64,000 nt of DNA from NCBI RefSeq assembly GCF_900964775.1, contig NC_041807.1, positions 14,546,193-14,610,192 of the forward strand. Direction: 5' to 3'. The notes beneath the pieces are model-generated. The model was not told the DNA's origin. It made no database searches and saw only the letters and a program-made list of their open reading frames with translations. The DNA is from Scleropages formosus. Taxonomy: Eukaryota; Chordata; Actinopteri; Osteoglossiformes; Osteoglossidae. Positions 1-12,131 of this stretch are shown here, piece after piece (position 1 is the stretch's first letter; each line of letters opens with the position of its first letter). Made by a program: the position numbers and the translations under genes.

Positions 1-669
1 GATGAAGGATCTATATTGTGCCCTATTATAGTTTTACAACTACCCAAAGGCACCCAGAATGGAATTCACCATTTTAACTATTTGGATGGCGAGTAAAAAA
101 TTCAGGTGTGTAACAGGCTTCCACACAATATACTCTATTTCTCCATCCCCAAATACCCGGCAAGTTGCTGCACCAATTATATATAGTGTATAATGTCTAC
201 ATTGTGTGCTTGTTTAATGTATTTAAAACGAGAACAATTATTTTAGCAAAAGATAGAGATGTTATGTCCTATTCACAGGGACCGGCTTAGTGATATTTTT
301 TGTGACCAGAGAACCATTAAACCTAACCCTAGAGCAATCAACACATCATGTTGGGTGTGTGTAAGGGACTCTTAGTTTGCACAACTAAATCTGAAACATT
401 ATTAATTTAATGAAAAAGGCAGAATTGTTTTGTTTTAAAACTTAAAGTAAGCCAGCAGTTTCACAGAGACCTACAGAAATAAGTGGATTCAGTTTGCATC
501 TCTTAGCTTAGTCCTTTCCCAAGACAGCCAAAAGATGTGTGCAGAAATGTAAAAAAGCAAATCACATGCATGAATTTAAACTCATATCAAAGACAAACCT
601 GAAATAAGGCTCTAGCCTTACCTGTAAAATCTCTAAACTAGCAATAGTTCAGTCAACACTAAAACAGAT
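1..669. other. Left-edge intergenic or spx 3' flank
   Basis: This is AT-rich DNA with no convincing exon, RNA gene or recognisable repeat. If the spexin gene ends at the candidate exon at 670-839, this stretch is its 3' flank. I saw no clear AATAAA on the minus strand close to that end, so the true 3' end could also lie beyond the window. Confidence 0.4.
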
Positions 670-839
670 CTATTTGCTATATGATCTATTATGACATATG
701 TGATCAAAAAATCCCTGCATTAAAATTAAACGATCTATGCGTATCCTTCCTTCATGAATTATTGTCTTAAGTATTGCTAAGGTTTTTAGAAATTTGAGCT
801 GAGCTCTGCACTCAGGATATGGCACCACTTCTTCTGGGG
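670..839 (-). CDS. Candidate terminal coding exon of spexin
   Basis: On the minus strand an acceptor ('tatgttacag', AG at 840-841) opens a frame in the phase left by the previous spx exon and runs 55 codons to a stop at 670-672. The joined tail would begin Ala-Pro-Glu-Glu-Val-Val and contain a hydrophobic stretch AQLKFLKTLAILKTII. Total preprospexin length would be about 126 residues, near the usual 100-120. The sequence itself does not clearly resemble the C-terminal tail of known spexins, so the phase fit may be chance and the real last exon may lie left of the window. Confidence 0.35.
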
Positions 840-1067
840 CTGTAACATACAAGTCCAGCTCCGAAAGCAATACATTTACGGGCAGCCTTATACCCTCAGA
901 CACATCACACACACAGTGACTCATCGGATTCTCACGTCTCTACTGTGGCCCTTGATATGGCAGGTCCTCTGCTTACAGCAACACCAGGCTGCCGTTTGTG
1001 TCTTGTACAGTAAAGGTGTCACTGAGAAGCAGCAGCCATGAACCCGGAGCGCACGAGCGCTGTTTAC

Positions 1068-1901
1068 CTATACGAAGTGTGTCATACATGTCCCCCTCGT
1101 TTCGGTCTTCGGATATGAAACGACGTCCCTCTGAAACAAAACCAGGTTGGTATATTACACTGGTTACTGAAACAATCGGTCAGTTAAGATTTATAATACA
1201 TTGATTAAAACAACTCATCTGCATGTTCAAGATTATTACCTGAAGTAAAGGGCAAGTGCGCCAATGAAAGTTTAGCAGCAGGAATGGTAGTTTTTACATC
1301 AGTTTTATGTGATCAGAGAGTTCCAGGTTCGAATCCCACGTCCTGCTAGGACCCTTGAGAAAGGTACATATCCTGGATTGCTCCACTAAAAATGACCCAG
1401 CTGTACAAATTGGCAAAGAATTGGTATATCTGGATATGGAAACCTGATTATTGCTTAAAAGCTTATTATTAATTAGTCCTGGCAGGTAAGACTTGATCTT
1501 ACGTGTTCCCTTGAGGTACAGCATTGCCTGGGGCGTCCAGTTCCTTCGCTGGAAAGTATCCTTCATTTAAACACAGCAAACAGTAAAGACAAAGGTAAGG
1601 GTTACTCAACCGACAGAGATTTCATTCAGACACAGACAAGGTTCCTTAATCCACACTTTTAGTCTCCAGGTGAGAATGGAAGCAGAATGGGAGCCAACAG
1701 GTCACCTTCACCTTAGGGGAGCTGCTGGCGCGCAGGGCGAGCGTGGTCACGAGCAGCAGCAGTGCGAGCGCGCACCGAGTCAGCGCCTTCGGACCCTGAG
1801 GCAGAAGGAATTTGTGCGCTGGTGAACGGTACGGTTGGCGTTCTCGCGTGCCGAACAGCAAACGCACCAAACACCGAGCGAAGGACTGGAAGTGTGTGTT
1901 T

Positions 1902-1966
<65 letters not shown>

Positions 1967-2396
1967 CAAGGCGAGCTGATGCGCCGCCCTGCCCGCGCGG
2001 TAAACACGCGAAGACGCACGGGACAGGTGTTACTCCCACTGTCTCCAAAACCTCCTGAGGTAAAATATCTCAATTTTCCGAACATTTTCTTAATTTTCTG
2101 GAAACGAATAATACTAAGTATTTAACTCAAAAATACGAGACATTCAAGAAGCAAGTCTCAAGCTTAATTGTTCAGTTTAAGTCTATTCCTTCCTTCCCCA
2201 ATAAATTACAGGGGATAAGAAAGGGGGGGATAACGCCCCCCCCGCAAAAAAGTTCAGGAATGTAACCGCGAATATGTGCACAACTTCATCCGGCATTTTC
2301 ATTTTTTTTCTCCACCGCCGATACTTGACAAGTTGTTACACACTGCAGTAAATAACAGTGCGAGACGCAAATGCAGAAACAATGCCTTACCTTCAT
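1068..2396 (-). CDS. spx: Spexin (NPQ) neuropeptide precursor, spx
   Basis: This encodes the secreted precursor of spexin, an amidated peptide hormone that in vertebrates acts on galanin receptors 2/3. Coding exons on the minus strand are 2391-2396 (Met-Lys only), 1712-1795, 1503-1560 and 1068-1130, in matching phases (0, 0, 1, 1). Exon 2 gives a signal peptide with core CALALLLLVTTLALRA. Exon 3 gives dibasic RR followed by NWTPQAMLYLKGT. Exon 4 supplies Q and then GRR, so the mature peptide is NWTPQAMLYLKGTQ with Gly as amide donor and Arg-Arg as cleavage site, the form known from fish spexin 1. After it comes FISEDRNEGDMYDTLRI, close to other fish spexins. The start is fixed by the 'aatgaag|gtaagg' exon, since exon 2 alone has no Met. 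It lies next to golt1b as in human. The end of the reading frame is not settled. Confidence 0.85.
1310..1440 (+). repeat. tRNA-derived SINE fragment (family B)
   Basis: It contains an RNA polymerase III B-box-like 'ggttcgaatccc' followed by 'cccttgagaaaggtacat' and 'acccagctgtacaaatt', the same order as the better copies near 28440 and 33812. It sits in the spx intron between the mature-peptide exon and the GRR exon. Ends are approximate. Confidence 0.6.
1905..1964 (+). repeat. (CA)n microsatellite in spx intron 1
   Basis: About 30 uninterrupted CA units lie between the two-codon first exon and the signal-peptide exon of spexin. Reading frames across it are artefacts of the repeat. Confidence 0.95.
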
Positions 2397-2537
2397 TCTC
2401 GATAATTCTCTCGTGACACTTCACAGTTCACACTAGTGACTAGTAGTGTGAGGAGGAAGTACGCCGGCTTCAAGCAATGGGGTCGAGTGCCTGGCTGGTC
2501 TTCCTGGTGTCCCGGCCTTTCCTGCTCTCCACTGCCC

Positions 2538-2545
2538 TTTATAAA
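2538..2545 (-). promoter_or_regulatory. TATA box, probable spexin promoter
   Basis: 'tttataaa' lies about 140 bases upstream of the spexin start codon on the minus strand. That would place transcription start near 2510 and give a 5' leader of roughly 110 bases. Position and orientation suit a TATA-driven hormone gene; not tested. Confidence 0.5.
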
Positions 2546-3409
2546 CTGTGAGGTGGAGGAATCCTGCGGGAACACCTGTCAGAGGCGCTGCTTCACACGT
2601 TCTCCTTCTCCGGGGGGGGGGGCAATGTCAATGTTCATCCTCCAGAAAGTGATGGAGAGGATGGACGGAGCTCCACGCCCAAACGCACGTTTCCCTTCAG
2701 ACATACTGTTTCATATCGGCAGCTATAATAAACACCGTGTTTTTCTCTCCTTACGCCACTGATCATTTTTTATGCCGAGAAGTCTATACGACATGATCAT
2801 GCTGTAATATTTTTTAATACTCACTTGTTTCTAAGTCAAGTAGCTACCTATATATCACAATTTTAAATGAGAAAGCGTGTTTGTAATAGTTATAAAATAA
2901 ACACATTTCTTTTAATCCATGGCTGAGAAAAAAAACAAAAAACAAATCATGCAGCGGTTTGTGAAAGAACGTTGTTATGAATGAAGCGACTGCTGACAGC
3001 CCGTCAATGAGCCCCGCGGTTGCTAGATAGTCCGACCTCGGCGAAGTGACACTTCCAGGGCTCGAGGTACGAGAGCTGGAGCTGAGCACAGCTCCTTTGA
3101 AGTGTTCAAAAATCAATCGCTAATGGAGGAGAAAAGCAACGTTTTATTATCTAGACACTTGAGGCACCACATGCGCCACAGGTCTGTTACAGATTGGAGA
3201 GACAATTCAGTTCAAATCAAATGTCTGCCGGTCTTCAAGTGTTTACCTGAATATTATTGGATATGAGCATTCACAACTGTCAAACAGTCCTGACAAATAC
3301 TGAAAGGATTTAATGCTCAAAAAGCTTCGGAAGTTAGTGATACACACACTTTTTGCTATTTTATCCACACCAAAAGATGTATTTTCTTATTGTATGCTAC
3401 AGACTAAGT
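2546..3409. other. Intergenic, no gene seen
   Basis: This is upstream flank of spexin. Short open frames exist, but none has a conserved domain, plausible splice context or coding look. There is a G-run near 2610 and otherwise ordinary sequence. Confidence 0.5.
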
Positions 3410-4385
3410 GGCCAGTCACAGCTCCAACACCATCATAAAGTTTGCTGACGATACCACCATTGTGGATCTGATCACCAACAACGATGAGACGGCCTACAGA
3501 GTTGGTGAGGCTCCTGGCAGAGTGGTGCCAGGACAACAACCTGTCTCTAAATGTCAATTAAACTAAGGAGCTGGTGATTGACTTCAGGAAACAGGAGACG
3601 GCTCATGCACCCGTATACATAGGAGGGTATGTTGTAGAGAGGGTCAACAGTTTCAAATTCCTAGGGGTCACCCTCACTGCAAACTCACATGGACTGAGCA
3701 CACAGCATTAACCATCAAAAAGGCCCACCAATTCCTCAGGTGTCTGAAGAAAACCCAGATGTCCACTACGGTCCTCACCACTTTCTACAGGTGTGCTGTG
3801 GAGTCCCTCCTCACAAGGTGTATTACATCCTGTGGTGGCAGCTGCTCCATACAGGACAAAAGAGCCCTACAGAGGGTGGTCAAAACAGCTCAGGACACCT
3901 ACACTACACACTGCCTCAGAAAGACAATGTGCATCATGAAAGATCATAGTCACCCTGCACGGGCATTTTTCTCTTCCCTGCCATCTGCAAAACGGCTCGG
4001 GTCTATTCGAACCCACACAGCTAGGTACAGGAACAGCTTTTACCCCACTGCTGTAAGAATATACAACACTAACCAATGTGCTACCTCTAGTAACTGCAGT
4101 TGGACTGCTACACTCAAGCACATTGTTAAATTTCACTGTGACTTTAAGCATTTTCATTCTCTCATTCTGAGTTCTCTGGCTGTCAACTGGTATTATTGTT
4201 ACTACTGTTACCATTATTTATTGCTATTGCTGTTGCACTACTCACTGTCATTGTCACTGTTTTGTTTGTGCAGTATTTCTATTGTCTCTGTCCTTGTCCA
4301 TGGTCTGTGGAGAAGCATTCAGGAAGAATTTTATGATACATGTACATGGTACTGTATCTATGACAATAAACTTGAAACTTGACAT
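3410..4385 (+). mobile_element. CR1/L2-group LINE, 3' part of the reverse transcriptase gene and tail
   Basis: Translation gives reverse-transcriptase pieces of a common fish non-LTR element: 'IIKFADDTTIVDLI' (the FADD catalytic box), then 'LTTFYRCAVESLLTRCI', 'LQRVVKTAQ' and 'HPARAFFSSLPSAKR'. It ends in 'tatgacaataaacttgaaa', the usual 3' end of these elements. It is 5'-truncated. The frame breaks at least twice: a TAA interrupts the stretch around 3560, and the frame in use around 3740-4100 differs from the first. It is a dead copy. Assignment to L2 versus Rex1 within the CR1 group is uncertain. Confidence 0.75.
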
Positions 4386-5480
4386 ACTTCAAAAATATTC
4401 CTTTGAGCACGGATGTCATTACAAGATCTGATGAATAGAGTCCCGTTATACCACCCCTGTTGTACCTTGTTTTTACAATTATGTTGCTCTTTTTTGTGAC
4501 CATATTGTAGACCTGCAGTGATGCATTTTAACTGGATATGAAGAGTCATACAAATGTTTTTATATTCTAACCTCAGTTCAACTCACTTCAGTTCATTTTT
4601 ACACAACGCTTTTCTCAGCAGAGTGACAGAGAGGGCTGAACAATAGATAAGTACAGGCCAGTGACAGAAACAGTGACAAAACATGACTGAGTTTGACAAG
4701 TAAGCCAGAGGGCAACCAAGGAGAAGAAAATTTAAAAATTCCATCCATGAAGAAGGGTAGGAAAAGAAACCTCTGGGCGTCCAAGTGGGGTCATACCCAT
4801 CCTGGGCTTTCTAATGTGGTGACAGAGGAACTTTGTAGGTATGTCTATAACTAAAAGCTTTGAATACCTTGTTGGTGATTTTAACAGTGTATTAGATGGC
4901 AAACCCTAGTTACACATGATTCCCTGGCAATTAAAAACACTTTTAGAGAGTTAGCTCTATTTACATCTGTTGGGGGCAAGGTTCAACTGATCAAGTAAAA
5001 CAATTAAACCAGGCAGAATTTTTTAAAACACATTTTTGCTGTAATAATATGCATTATGTTTTAAATATTATAAAGTTATTGCTAAAAAGCAGTAACCTAT
5101 CTTGGTACACTGTAACCCACAGGTATCCAACATGTGGCTCACTGACTGCATGTGGCCTAGTAGGAAATTCACAAATTTTAATATATGCTGTACCTAACAT
5201 AAATACTGAAAATTCTTTTGGATCACACAATAATAGTTATAGTTAGACACAGCTCTTTCTGGCTGCTAACAGTGAGTGATAGAACAGTAGACAGTGGGCT
5301 GTGGACCTCAACACACAGACATATTAGACTCCAAAAAAGGGGTGGTAGATATTATTATTAGTTAGAGATCAAATATTGATAAGGTTTGAACATCTCAAAA
5401 GTAACTTTGGACTAATTAGTATTAAGTATTTGCATCTGATATTTTCTTGAAGAATAGACTACAACCATAATAGAACTCAT
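4386..5480. other. Intergenic, no gene seen
   Basis: AT-rich sequence without recognisable exons, RNA genes or repeat families. Confidence 0.45.
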
Positions 5481-5818
5481 TGTCAGGGTGTTTCCTCGGG
5501 GTGGGTGCGTCGAACCCAAGCGCGGAGCAGAGGAAGCTGGTTCAAGGGGCGATCCGTAAGACATGGCCAAGGAGGCAGGCAAGGGTAACCGATGTGCGCA
5601 CGTAGTCCGAAGGGAGAATCCGAGAGGCGTAATTCAAAGACAGGCAAGGAGTCGAGGCAGACCAGGAAGTTAATCACGAGGAGCAGGACGAGGAGTGCGA
5701 GTGAGTAACGAGGCTGAAACAAGGTTCCGCAGCTTCCTAAGGTCCGGGCTGCCCTTTTATGTGCCCGGAGCCTGATCAGCCGCCGGTGTTGCTTGTTGCT
5801 GAGTTCGTAGGTGTGACA
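5481..5818 (-). mobile_element. Solo LTR of a Ty3/gypsy-type element
   Basis: 338 bases begin 'tgtcagggtg' and end 'gtgtgaca', so both ends carry the TG...CA inverted dinucleotide. It is flanked by a perfect 5-base duplication CTCAT (5476-5480 and 5819-5823). Read on the minus strand it has the build of an LTR, with a TATAAA-like 'cataaaagggc'. No internal region is present, which points to LTR-LTR recombination. The intact duplication argues for a moderate age at most. Confidence 0.85.
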
Positions 5819-5823
5819 CTCAT

Positions 5824-6221
5824 CTCCCTAGTAAACTCCAAGGATATGATCTATACATAAAATAGTATTCTAGCAAGCTTTTTCTACGTATACTTATGAT
5901 GCACTGGAGAAAACTTAGGAGCATGACCTTAGCATGAATGACCACTTGTCTTTCAGTGATTAATGTTTTCTGTATGTGCTAAAGTCTTTTTTATCTGCAA
6001 TTCTCCAAGCATTCAGAGACAATTTTCAAAAAAAAATTCTGTCACACTACATTCTTAATCCCGTACATCTTCGCTGGATATTTCCAGGCACATCTCAGTT
6101 GTGCTTTAAATGTAAGGCTTCCATTGGTGATACAGATTGCCGTTGTGGGAATGTGATAAGATATACTGTAATGGTTTTCCAGTATTTTAGCTTACTGGAA
6201 TGGTTTTCATTCATACATTGA
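5824..6221. other. Intergenic, no gene seen
   Basis: AT-rich sequence between two LTR element insertions, with no supported feature. Confidence 0.4.
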
Positions 6222-6226
6222 AGGTC

Positions 6227-9200
6227 TGTGGCACACTGAGGCGGCCGGGGAAAGGAGCGGAGAGAGGGATGGGGGTCGCCACAGCTGGGGCTAATCATGC
6301 ACCCTATTTCTTCCCCAGTGCCTGACAATGAGAAAGAGAGAGAGAGACAGAGGAGGAGAGCACGAACACGGACACACCCTGTCCCGAACCACCGCGGAGA
6401 AGCCCCGTCATACCTATTCCCTGTTTCCCCTTTTCCACCCCTTCCTTCCCCATGACAGGTAGTAGGGAGCAATCCCTGGTGAACCACGAAATAAAAACAG
6501 AGAAGAGCACTGCACCTCCAGTCTCTGGCATGTGTCTGTTACAGTGGTACTGAAACCTAGGACCTCTTGCATGATGGACAGAGACCAGTTGGAGCATGTC
6601 CTCCAACAGATGCAGCTCCAGCAGCAGGAGTCGCTAGACACGCTGATGACGGTCCAGCTGGTGGAGCGCCGGGCCTTAGTTGAAGCCCTGGCCGTCCTCA
6701 CGGACTGCCCTGCCTAGCCGGCGACCGCCCCCATCCATCTGCTGAAAATGGCGCCAGAGGATGATCCAGAGACCTTTCTTGAGGTCTTTGAGCGTACCGT
6801 CCACGCCTGCCGGTGGGCCCTGGTGGAGTGGGCCAAGCGGTTCACCCCTCTCCAAACAGGCGAGGCACTGATGGCGGCCCGGCAAGTCCCTGCCGCGGTG
6901 ACAGTGGATTACGGAGGCCTCCGGGAGGCCGTCATGGAATGGGTTGGTCTGATGCCAGAGGGACACCGCCAACACCTGCGGGGCCTGCAGTGGGGCGAAT
7001 CAACCTTGCCCTTCCTTTTCGCACAGCAGGTCCTGGATTCCGCCCGGAGGTGTTTGCAGCTGGACCGAAAACACCCGGAGCGGATCATGGAACAGGTGGC
7101 CCTGGAGCAGCTTATGGCGGCCATGCCGGCCTTCACCGCCGGCCTTCATCACCGGCCGGAGACCCTCGCTGATGCCATCCCCCTGGCGGAAAATCACCTG
7201 GCCACGACCCATGAGCCCCCCTCACCTCCATCCATAACGACCCCTCCCAGCACCCAGAGGCCACTCGAGTCCCAGCCCACCGCCCATGCCAGGCCTGCCC
7301 CGGCCCCTGGCCGCCCAGTCCCTCCTCCAACATGTCCTTCTGCTCCTGTGGCCCGCACCTCCCCGATCCGTTCCCCTCTGTCACAGAGGGTCCCCCCCGC
7401 TGTCCCTTTAGCCCCTTTTTTTCCTTTTCCCGGGGGGCCTCTTGGGTGGACGGAATGCAGAGACCAGAGTGCAGACGGTGTGGGGACCTTTAGCTACCTC
7501 AGACAGGACTGTCCCATCATGGTGGCGGAGGCACTCTTTAAAATATTCACAAGGGTGGGCGTCCCTAAGGAAATCCTTACAGATCAGGGCACTGCCTTTA
7601 TGTCACGTGCACTCATGAACTTGTACAAACTATAGAGAGTTCAGCCCATTTGCACCAGCATTTTTCACCCCCAAATGGACAGCTTGGTGGAGCAGTTCAA
7701 TAGGACCTTAAAGAATATGATTTCTAAATTTGTTGCTGAAGATCCCAGACACTGGGACCAACTATTGGACCCAGTGTTATTTGCAGTGCGAGAGGTGCCC
7801 CAGACCTCCACGGGATTCTCCCCCTTTGAGCTACTGTATGTCCGACTACCCCGGGGGGTACTGGACATCGTAAGGGAGGTATAGGAGGAAGGGCCCAGCC
7901 CCAGTAAAAATGAAGTACAACATGTCCTCGACCTGAGGGTGCATTCACATGCTCTCGGTCACCTGTCCCGGGAGCACCTACAGCAAGCTCAGGAGAGGCA
8001 GGCGCGCACATACAACAGGGAGACGCGGTTACAACACTTCACCCCGGACGATGAGGTACTCATGTTGCTTCCCATGTTGCAGTCCAAATTACTCGCCAAG
8101 TTGCAAGGGACCTTTGTGGTCACATGGTGTATAGGTGAGGTCAACTACAAGGTCATCTGATCCGACATAGGTGGGGGCCGGCAGATATACCACCTTAACA
8201 TCCTGAAATGCTGGCAAGATGCGCCAGTCGCATCCCTAGCCACCACGGACCCAGTGCGAGACAGGTTGGGTCCAGTATTGCCTGACCAGGGTAGGAACCC
8301 CTCCCTGTCAAATTAGGGTCGGGTCTCTCGGACCTACAGCATAGGGAGGCGACCCAGGTGCAGAAGGAGTTTGCCGACGTGTTCTCCCCTCTGTCGGGTT
8401 GGACGATTCTCGTACAGCACCACATTCAGCCCCTCGGGGGGAGGCCAGTGCGTAGTCGCCTGTACCGTGTTCCTGTCCATAAGCACAAAGTGATACAGGA
8501 CGAACTCGAAAAAATGCTGCAGCTGGGAATCATTGAGGAATCCCACAGCGACTGCAGCTGGTATTGAAGCCGGATGGCTCCGTCTGCTTTTGTGTGGCTT
8601 ACTGAAAAGTCAATGCAGTTACAAAGTTTGATGCTTATCCCATGCCCCAAGTGGATGAGTTGCTGGACCGACTGGGGTTTGCTCGCTTTTATTCGACACT
8701 GGATCTCACCAAAGGCCACTGGCAGATTCCCTTGCCTCCAGAGTCCAAGGACATCTTGGCTTTCTCCACTCCTTTTGGGCTACACCAATTTGTTTTACTC
8801 CCGTTTGGTTTGCATGGGGCCCCAGCCACCTTCCAGAGGCTCATAGACCAGGTCCTCGAGCCCCATGCCCATTATGCCACAGCCTATTTGGATGACGTCA
8901 TTGTGTACAGCCCCAACTGGCTGTGGTACATGGCCCATTTGAGGGCGGTCCTACAGTCCGTGAGGGACGTGGGCCTCACGGCAAACCTGACGAAGTGTGA
9001 ATTTGGAAGGAGTGAGGTACGGTATCTGGGGTTTGTCTTGGGAAGTGGACAGATTCGGCCCCAAGTTAACAAAATGGCTGTGATTGTGGCTTGTCCGGTC
9101 CCCAAGACTAAAAAACAGGTGAGGTCTTTTCTAGGGGTGGTGAATTACTATGCCAGTTTATCCTGGGGTTTTCCACTGTAACCACCTCCCTGACAGATCT

Positions 9201-9750
9201 CATCCGCCAAGGGGCCCCCGATCCAGTCCAGTGGACGGAGCAGTGCCAGAGTGCTTTTCGGAAGATTAAAGAAATGCTGGGTGGGGGCCCTGTCCTCGCC
9301 TATCCTAACTTCTCTCTCTCCTTCCTTCTGCAGACGGACGCGTCCGATCAGAGCTTGGGGGCAGTCCTCTCCCAGAAGGTAAAGGGGGAGGTGTGGCCCC
9401 TACTGTACATCAGCCACAAGTTGACTCCCCCAGAGCGCAAATATAGCACCATTGAGAAGGAGTGCCTTGCGATTAAGTTGGCAGTCCACTCCGTTTTTAC
9501 CTCCTGAGACGGGAGTTCCAGCTGTGTACGGACTACGACCCCTTGCAGTGGTTGCACTCCATGAAGGACTCCAACCCCCGCCTCACCTGGTAGTATTTGG
9601 CCTTGCAGCCCTATCGGTTCAGGATTGTCCATTGACCCTTTCCTCCCCTTCCTTCCCTGTGACAGGGGGTAGGGAGCAATCCCTGGCGAACCACGAAATA
9701 AAAACAGACAAGAGCACCGCACCTGCAGTCTCTGGCATGCGTCTGTTACA
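6227..9750 (+). mobile_element. Fossil Gmr1-like Ty3/gypsy LTR retrotransposon
   Basis: A full insertion bounded by a 5-base duplication AGGTC (6222-6226 and 9751-9755). Parts in order: 5' LTR 6227-6543; gag-like region about 6570-7500 with a SCAN-like stretch and a weak zinc-knuckle-like end; integrase core and C-terminal part about 7500-8215 ('EILTDQGTAFMS', 'TGFSPFELLY'); reverse transcriptase about 8330-9180 ('RFYSTLDLTKGHWQIPL', 'AYLDDVIVYSP'); RNase H about 9230-9600 ('LQTDASDQSLGAVLSQ', 'YSTIEKECLAIK'); 3' LTR remnant about 9637-9750. Integrase before reverse transcriptase is the copia-like order of the Gmr1 group of deuterostome Ty3/gypsy elements. No protease was recognised. The copy is a fossil with several breaks, roughly half a dozen or more. 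By eye, LTR divergence of about one base in ten suggests considerable age. Confidence 0.85.
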
Positions 9751-9755
9751 AGGTC

Positions 9756-10950
9756 ATTTACAAAAATTTTAATCTGCTGCTCTCTATATCCCTGTTAAAC
9801 CCCGTTCTTGCTTATTGGGGAAACAAATGTATGTTATTGCTGTGGTCTATAACACAAGCTCCCACCAATGATATATGATTGACTCAGTTGTCTAATTTAC
9901 TGCCACTAGAAAAGTTAACATTTTACCTGCCTCAAAATTCTAATGAATGTTCCAAGACTTTGACATCTTTTTGGAACTTCTTCAATAGTGCTACACAACC
10001 AGCCTAACTAAATACTGGACCTTTTTGTTCATATTATGTATCTATATGTATTTTTATTTTATCTGTGTACTGTTTGTCTCTATCATTACCCAGTTATGTT
10101 TTGTTGCTAAAAAATTATTGCTTTTTATTATACACAAACTTCTGAAACATTTCTTTGCTGGTGCATATCTTTTACAGGATGACAGTGAAAGACATTTGTT
10201 GTTACTGCCTGTTACAGCACTTCTGATTCAAAGGCTTATATGATGTACTACATACAGTGCAAGTAAACCTTGCTTATTAAATCAGTAACTAATTTGGTCA
10301 AAGTAATGATTAGGTAACACTAATAAAAAATAGATTGAATATTATTCTTATTCATCCTATTGTTTGCCTCCACAGAATATGCCACTGGTGTATTGCTTTG
10401 TTTTTCCACAGTGTTCACTTATACAGCATAACCCAACTTTTTATATTTCCAGTTTTTTAATTAGAAGTATATTTAAAAGTTGACCAAACAGAATGTAAGG
10501 CACCCCAAGCAAAAGATGAAAGGCAGAAAAGATGTCCATGTTTTTCAGTTGTTTGGTACATTGTCATGGTTAACAAGTTTTGCATTATTTCTTATGGGGG
10601 AAATATAGCTCCACTATGAAATTTTCACCACAAGAATTTTTGTTCCATTTTAGCATTGCAATGAACAGACCACCTGTGCATCGTATTTTTTATAATTTTT
10701 CAGCTGTCTCGGTAGAAAATGTAATTGCAAAATACTTTTTACTATTTATTTTTTAAAGGACAACATTGTTTCTAGTCACTCACTCTGTTGGCACTTAACT
10801 GTTTAAATTTAAAACACATTACACTTTTACATGTCCAGGTTATTAATGTTCTAAACATATGCAACCAGTAGTGTTTATTCAAATCTTGCTAAAAAAAACT
10901 GCACACACTGCACTTTTTAAATTGAAAATTGTATTTACAAAATTTCAGTA
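9756..10950. other. Intergenic, AT-rich, no gene seen
   Basis: Flank between the fossil LTR element and the 3' end of golt1b. No exon or repeat family recognised. Confidence 0.45.
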
Positions 10951-10972
10951 CAGTAAAACAAAAAACATTGGC

Positions 10973-10978
10973 TTTATT
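10973..10978 (-). promoter_or_regulatory. golt1b polyadenylation signal (AATAAA)
   Basis: AATAAA on the minus strand about 655 bases after the golt1b stop codon. This would give a 3' UTR of about 0.7 kb ending near 10950. Confidence 0.5.
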
Positions 10979-11632
10979 GTTTATCTCCCCCTGGAGGCTG
11001 TTTAATACTTTACACAGGGAAGTGAACATATTGTCCTACAAACAGACTTAAAAAAAACTTTTGTAGTAAATGCAGAGTGTAGATGTATGCAGTTAATTGG
11101 AAATAAGACAAACATTTCTCCATTTGGCTTTCAGGACCTCAGGTGGGGGTTGGGGGTATAACATCAATTGCCATATCTGGCAATCAAGAAAGCACAGCAC
11201 AAACCATATAGCAAAATTTAACAGGATTTAGGCTGTTTTCATGATGCACATAAATGGACAGGTGCAATCCTGTTATTTGCATGTCCAGAGGATCATACAC
11301 TTCAGTCATTGTAGTCCAGAGTTTTATCATAAACATGATGTGTATAAATGGCTTATGGGACACACTCAACCTGGGCCCATAGCTAAAGTTTCTAGGTAAC
11401 AGTGTCCTCATGGCAACCAGCGTGGTGCTTTCTCCAGTACATAAAAGCACTTGCATCATGCCAATCCAATGACAAACAAAAGCAGATGGTTTCCCTCTAA
11501 ACCGAAGAAGGCCATATTCAGAGATTTCAGACCTTAACATTTAAGGGGAACTTAGCCAGCTGTAGATGAAATTAATTCAGAAAACTATTATAAATATAAT
11601 AAATTGATCTTCTCCAAGCCAAAATGTCGCTG

Positions 11633-12084
11633 CTATACCATGTTGCTGCTTTCGCCGACTTTATCCACAAACTGAAAAGAGAAACCAGAAAGGATGCAGT
11701 TAGCAAAAAGTGACATTTGTGTCACTGCAATCAATAAGAATGTTTATTTTCTAAATACTAACGATCACAATGTGAACCCTAAGACAACAAAATAAACACG
11801 TGGGCTCACTAAGATCGTTATTTTAACCTTGCCCTGAGTATGACACATAACATTTAGGCCAAATGATTAACAGAGGGTATACCTATATCAGGATGTCATG
11901 ACCACCTAATATATTTGAAATATTTAGCTTAAAAACCAGTATAAATAATGGGTGTAACAGATGAAATGGCATGGAACAAGGAGTACCATTTTGGGACTAT
12001 AGCTTCAGCGGCAGGTAGAAGTGTAACTAGTTCCCTTATACAAGTACTTGCAACAAAAAGATAGCATGTCCCAGTAAAATGCCC

Positions 12085-12131
<47 letters not shown>

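Noticed and set aside
1713-2125. Several overlapping frames with long His-Thr or Cys-Val runs
   Set aside because: They are translations of the (CA)n microsatellite and its flanks in spexin intron 1, not proteins.
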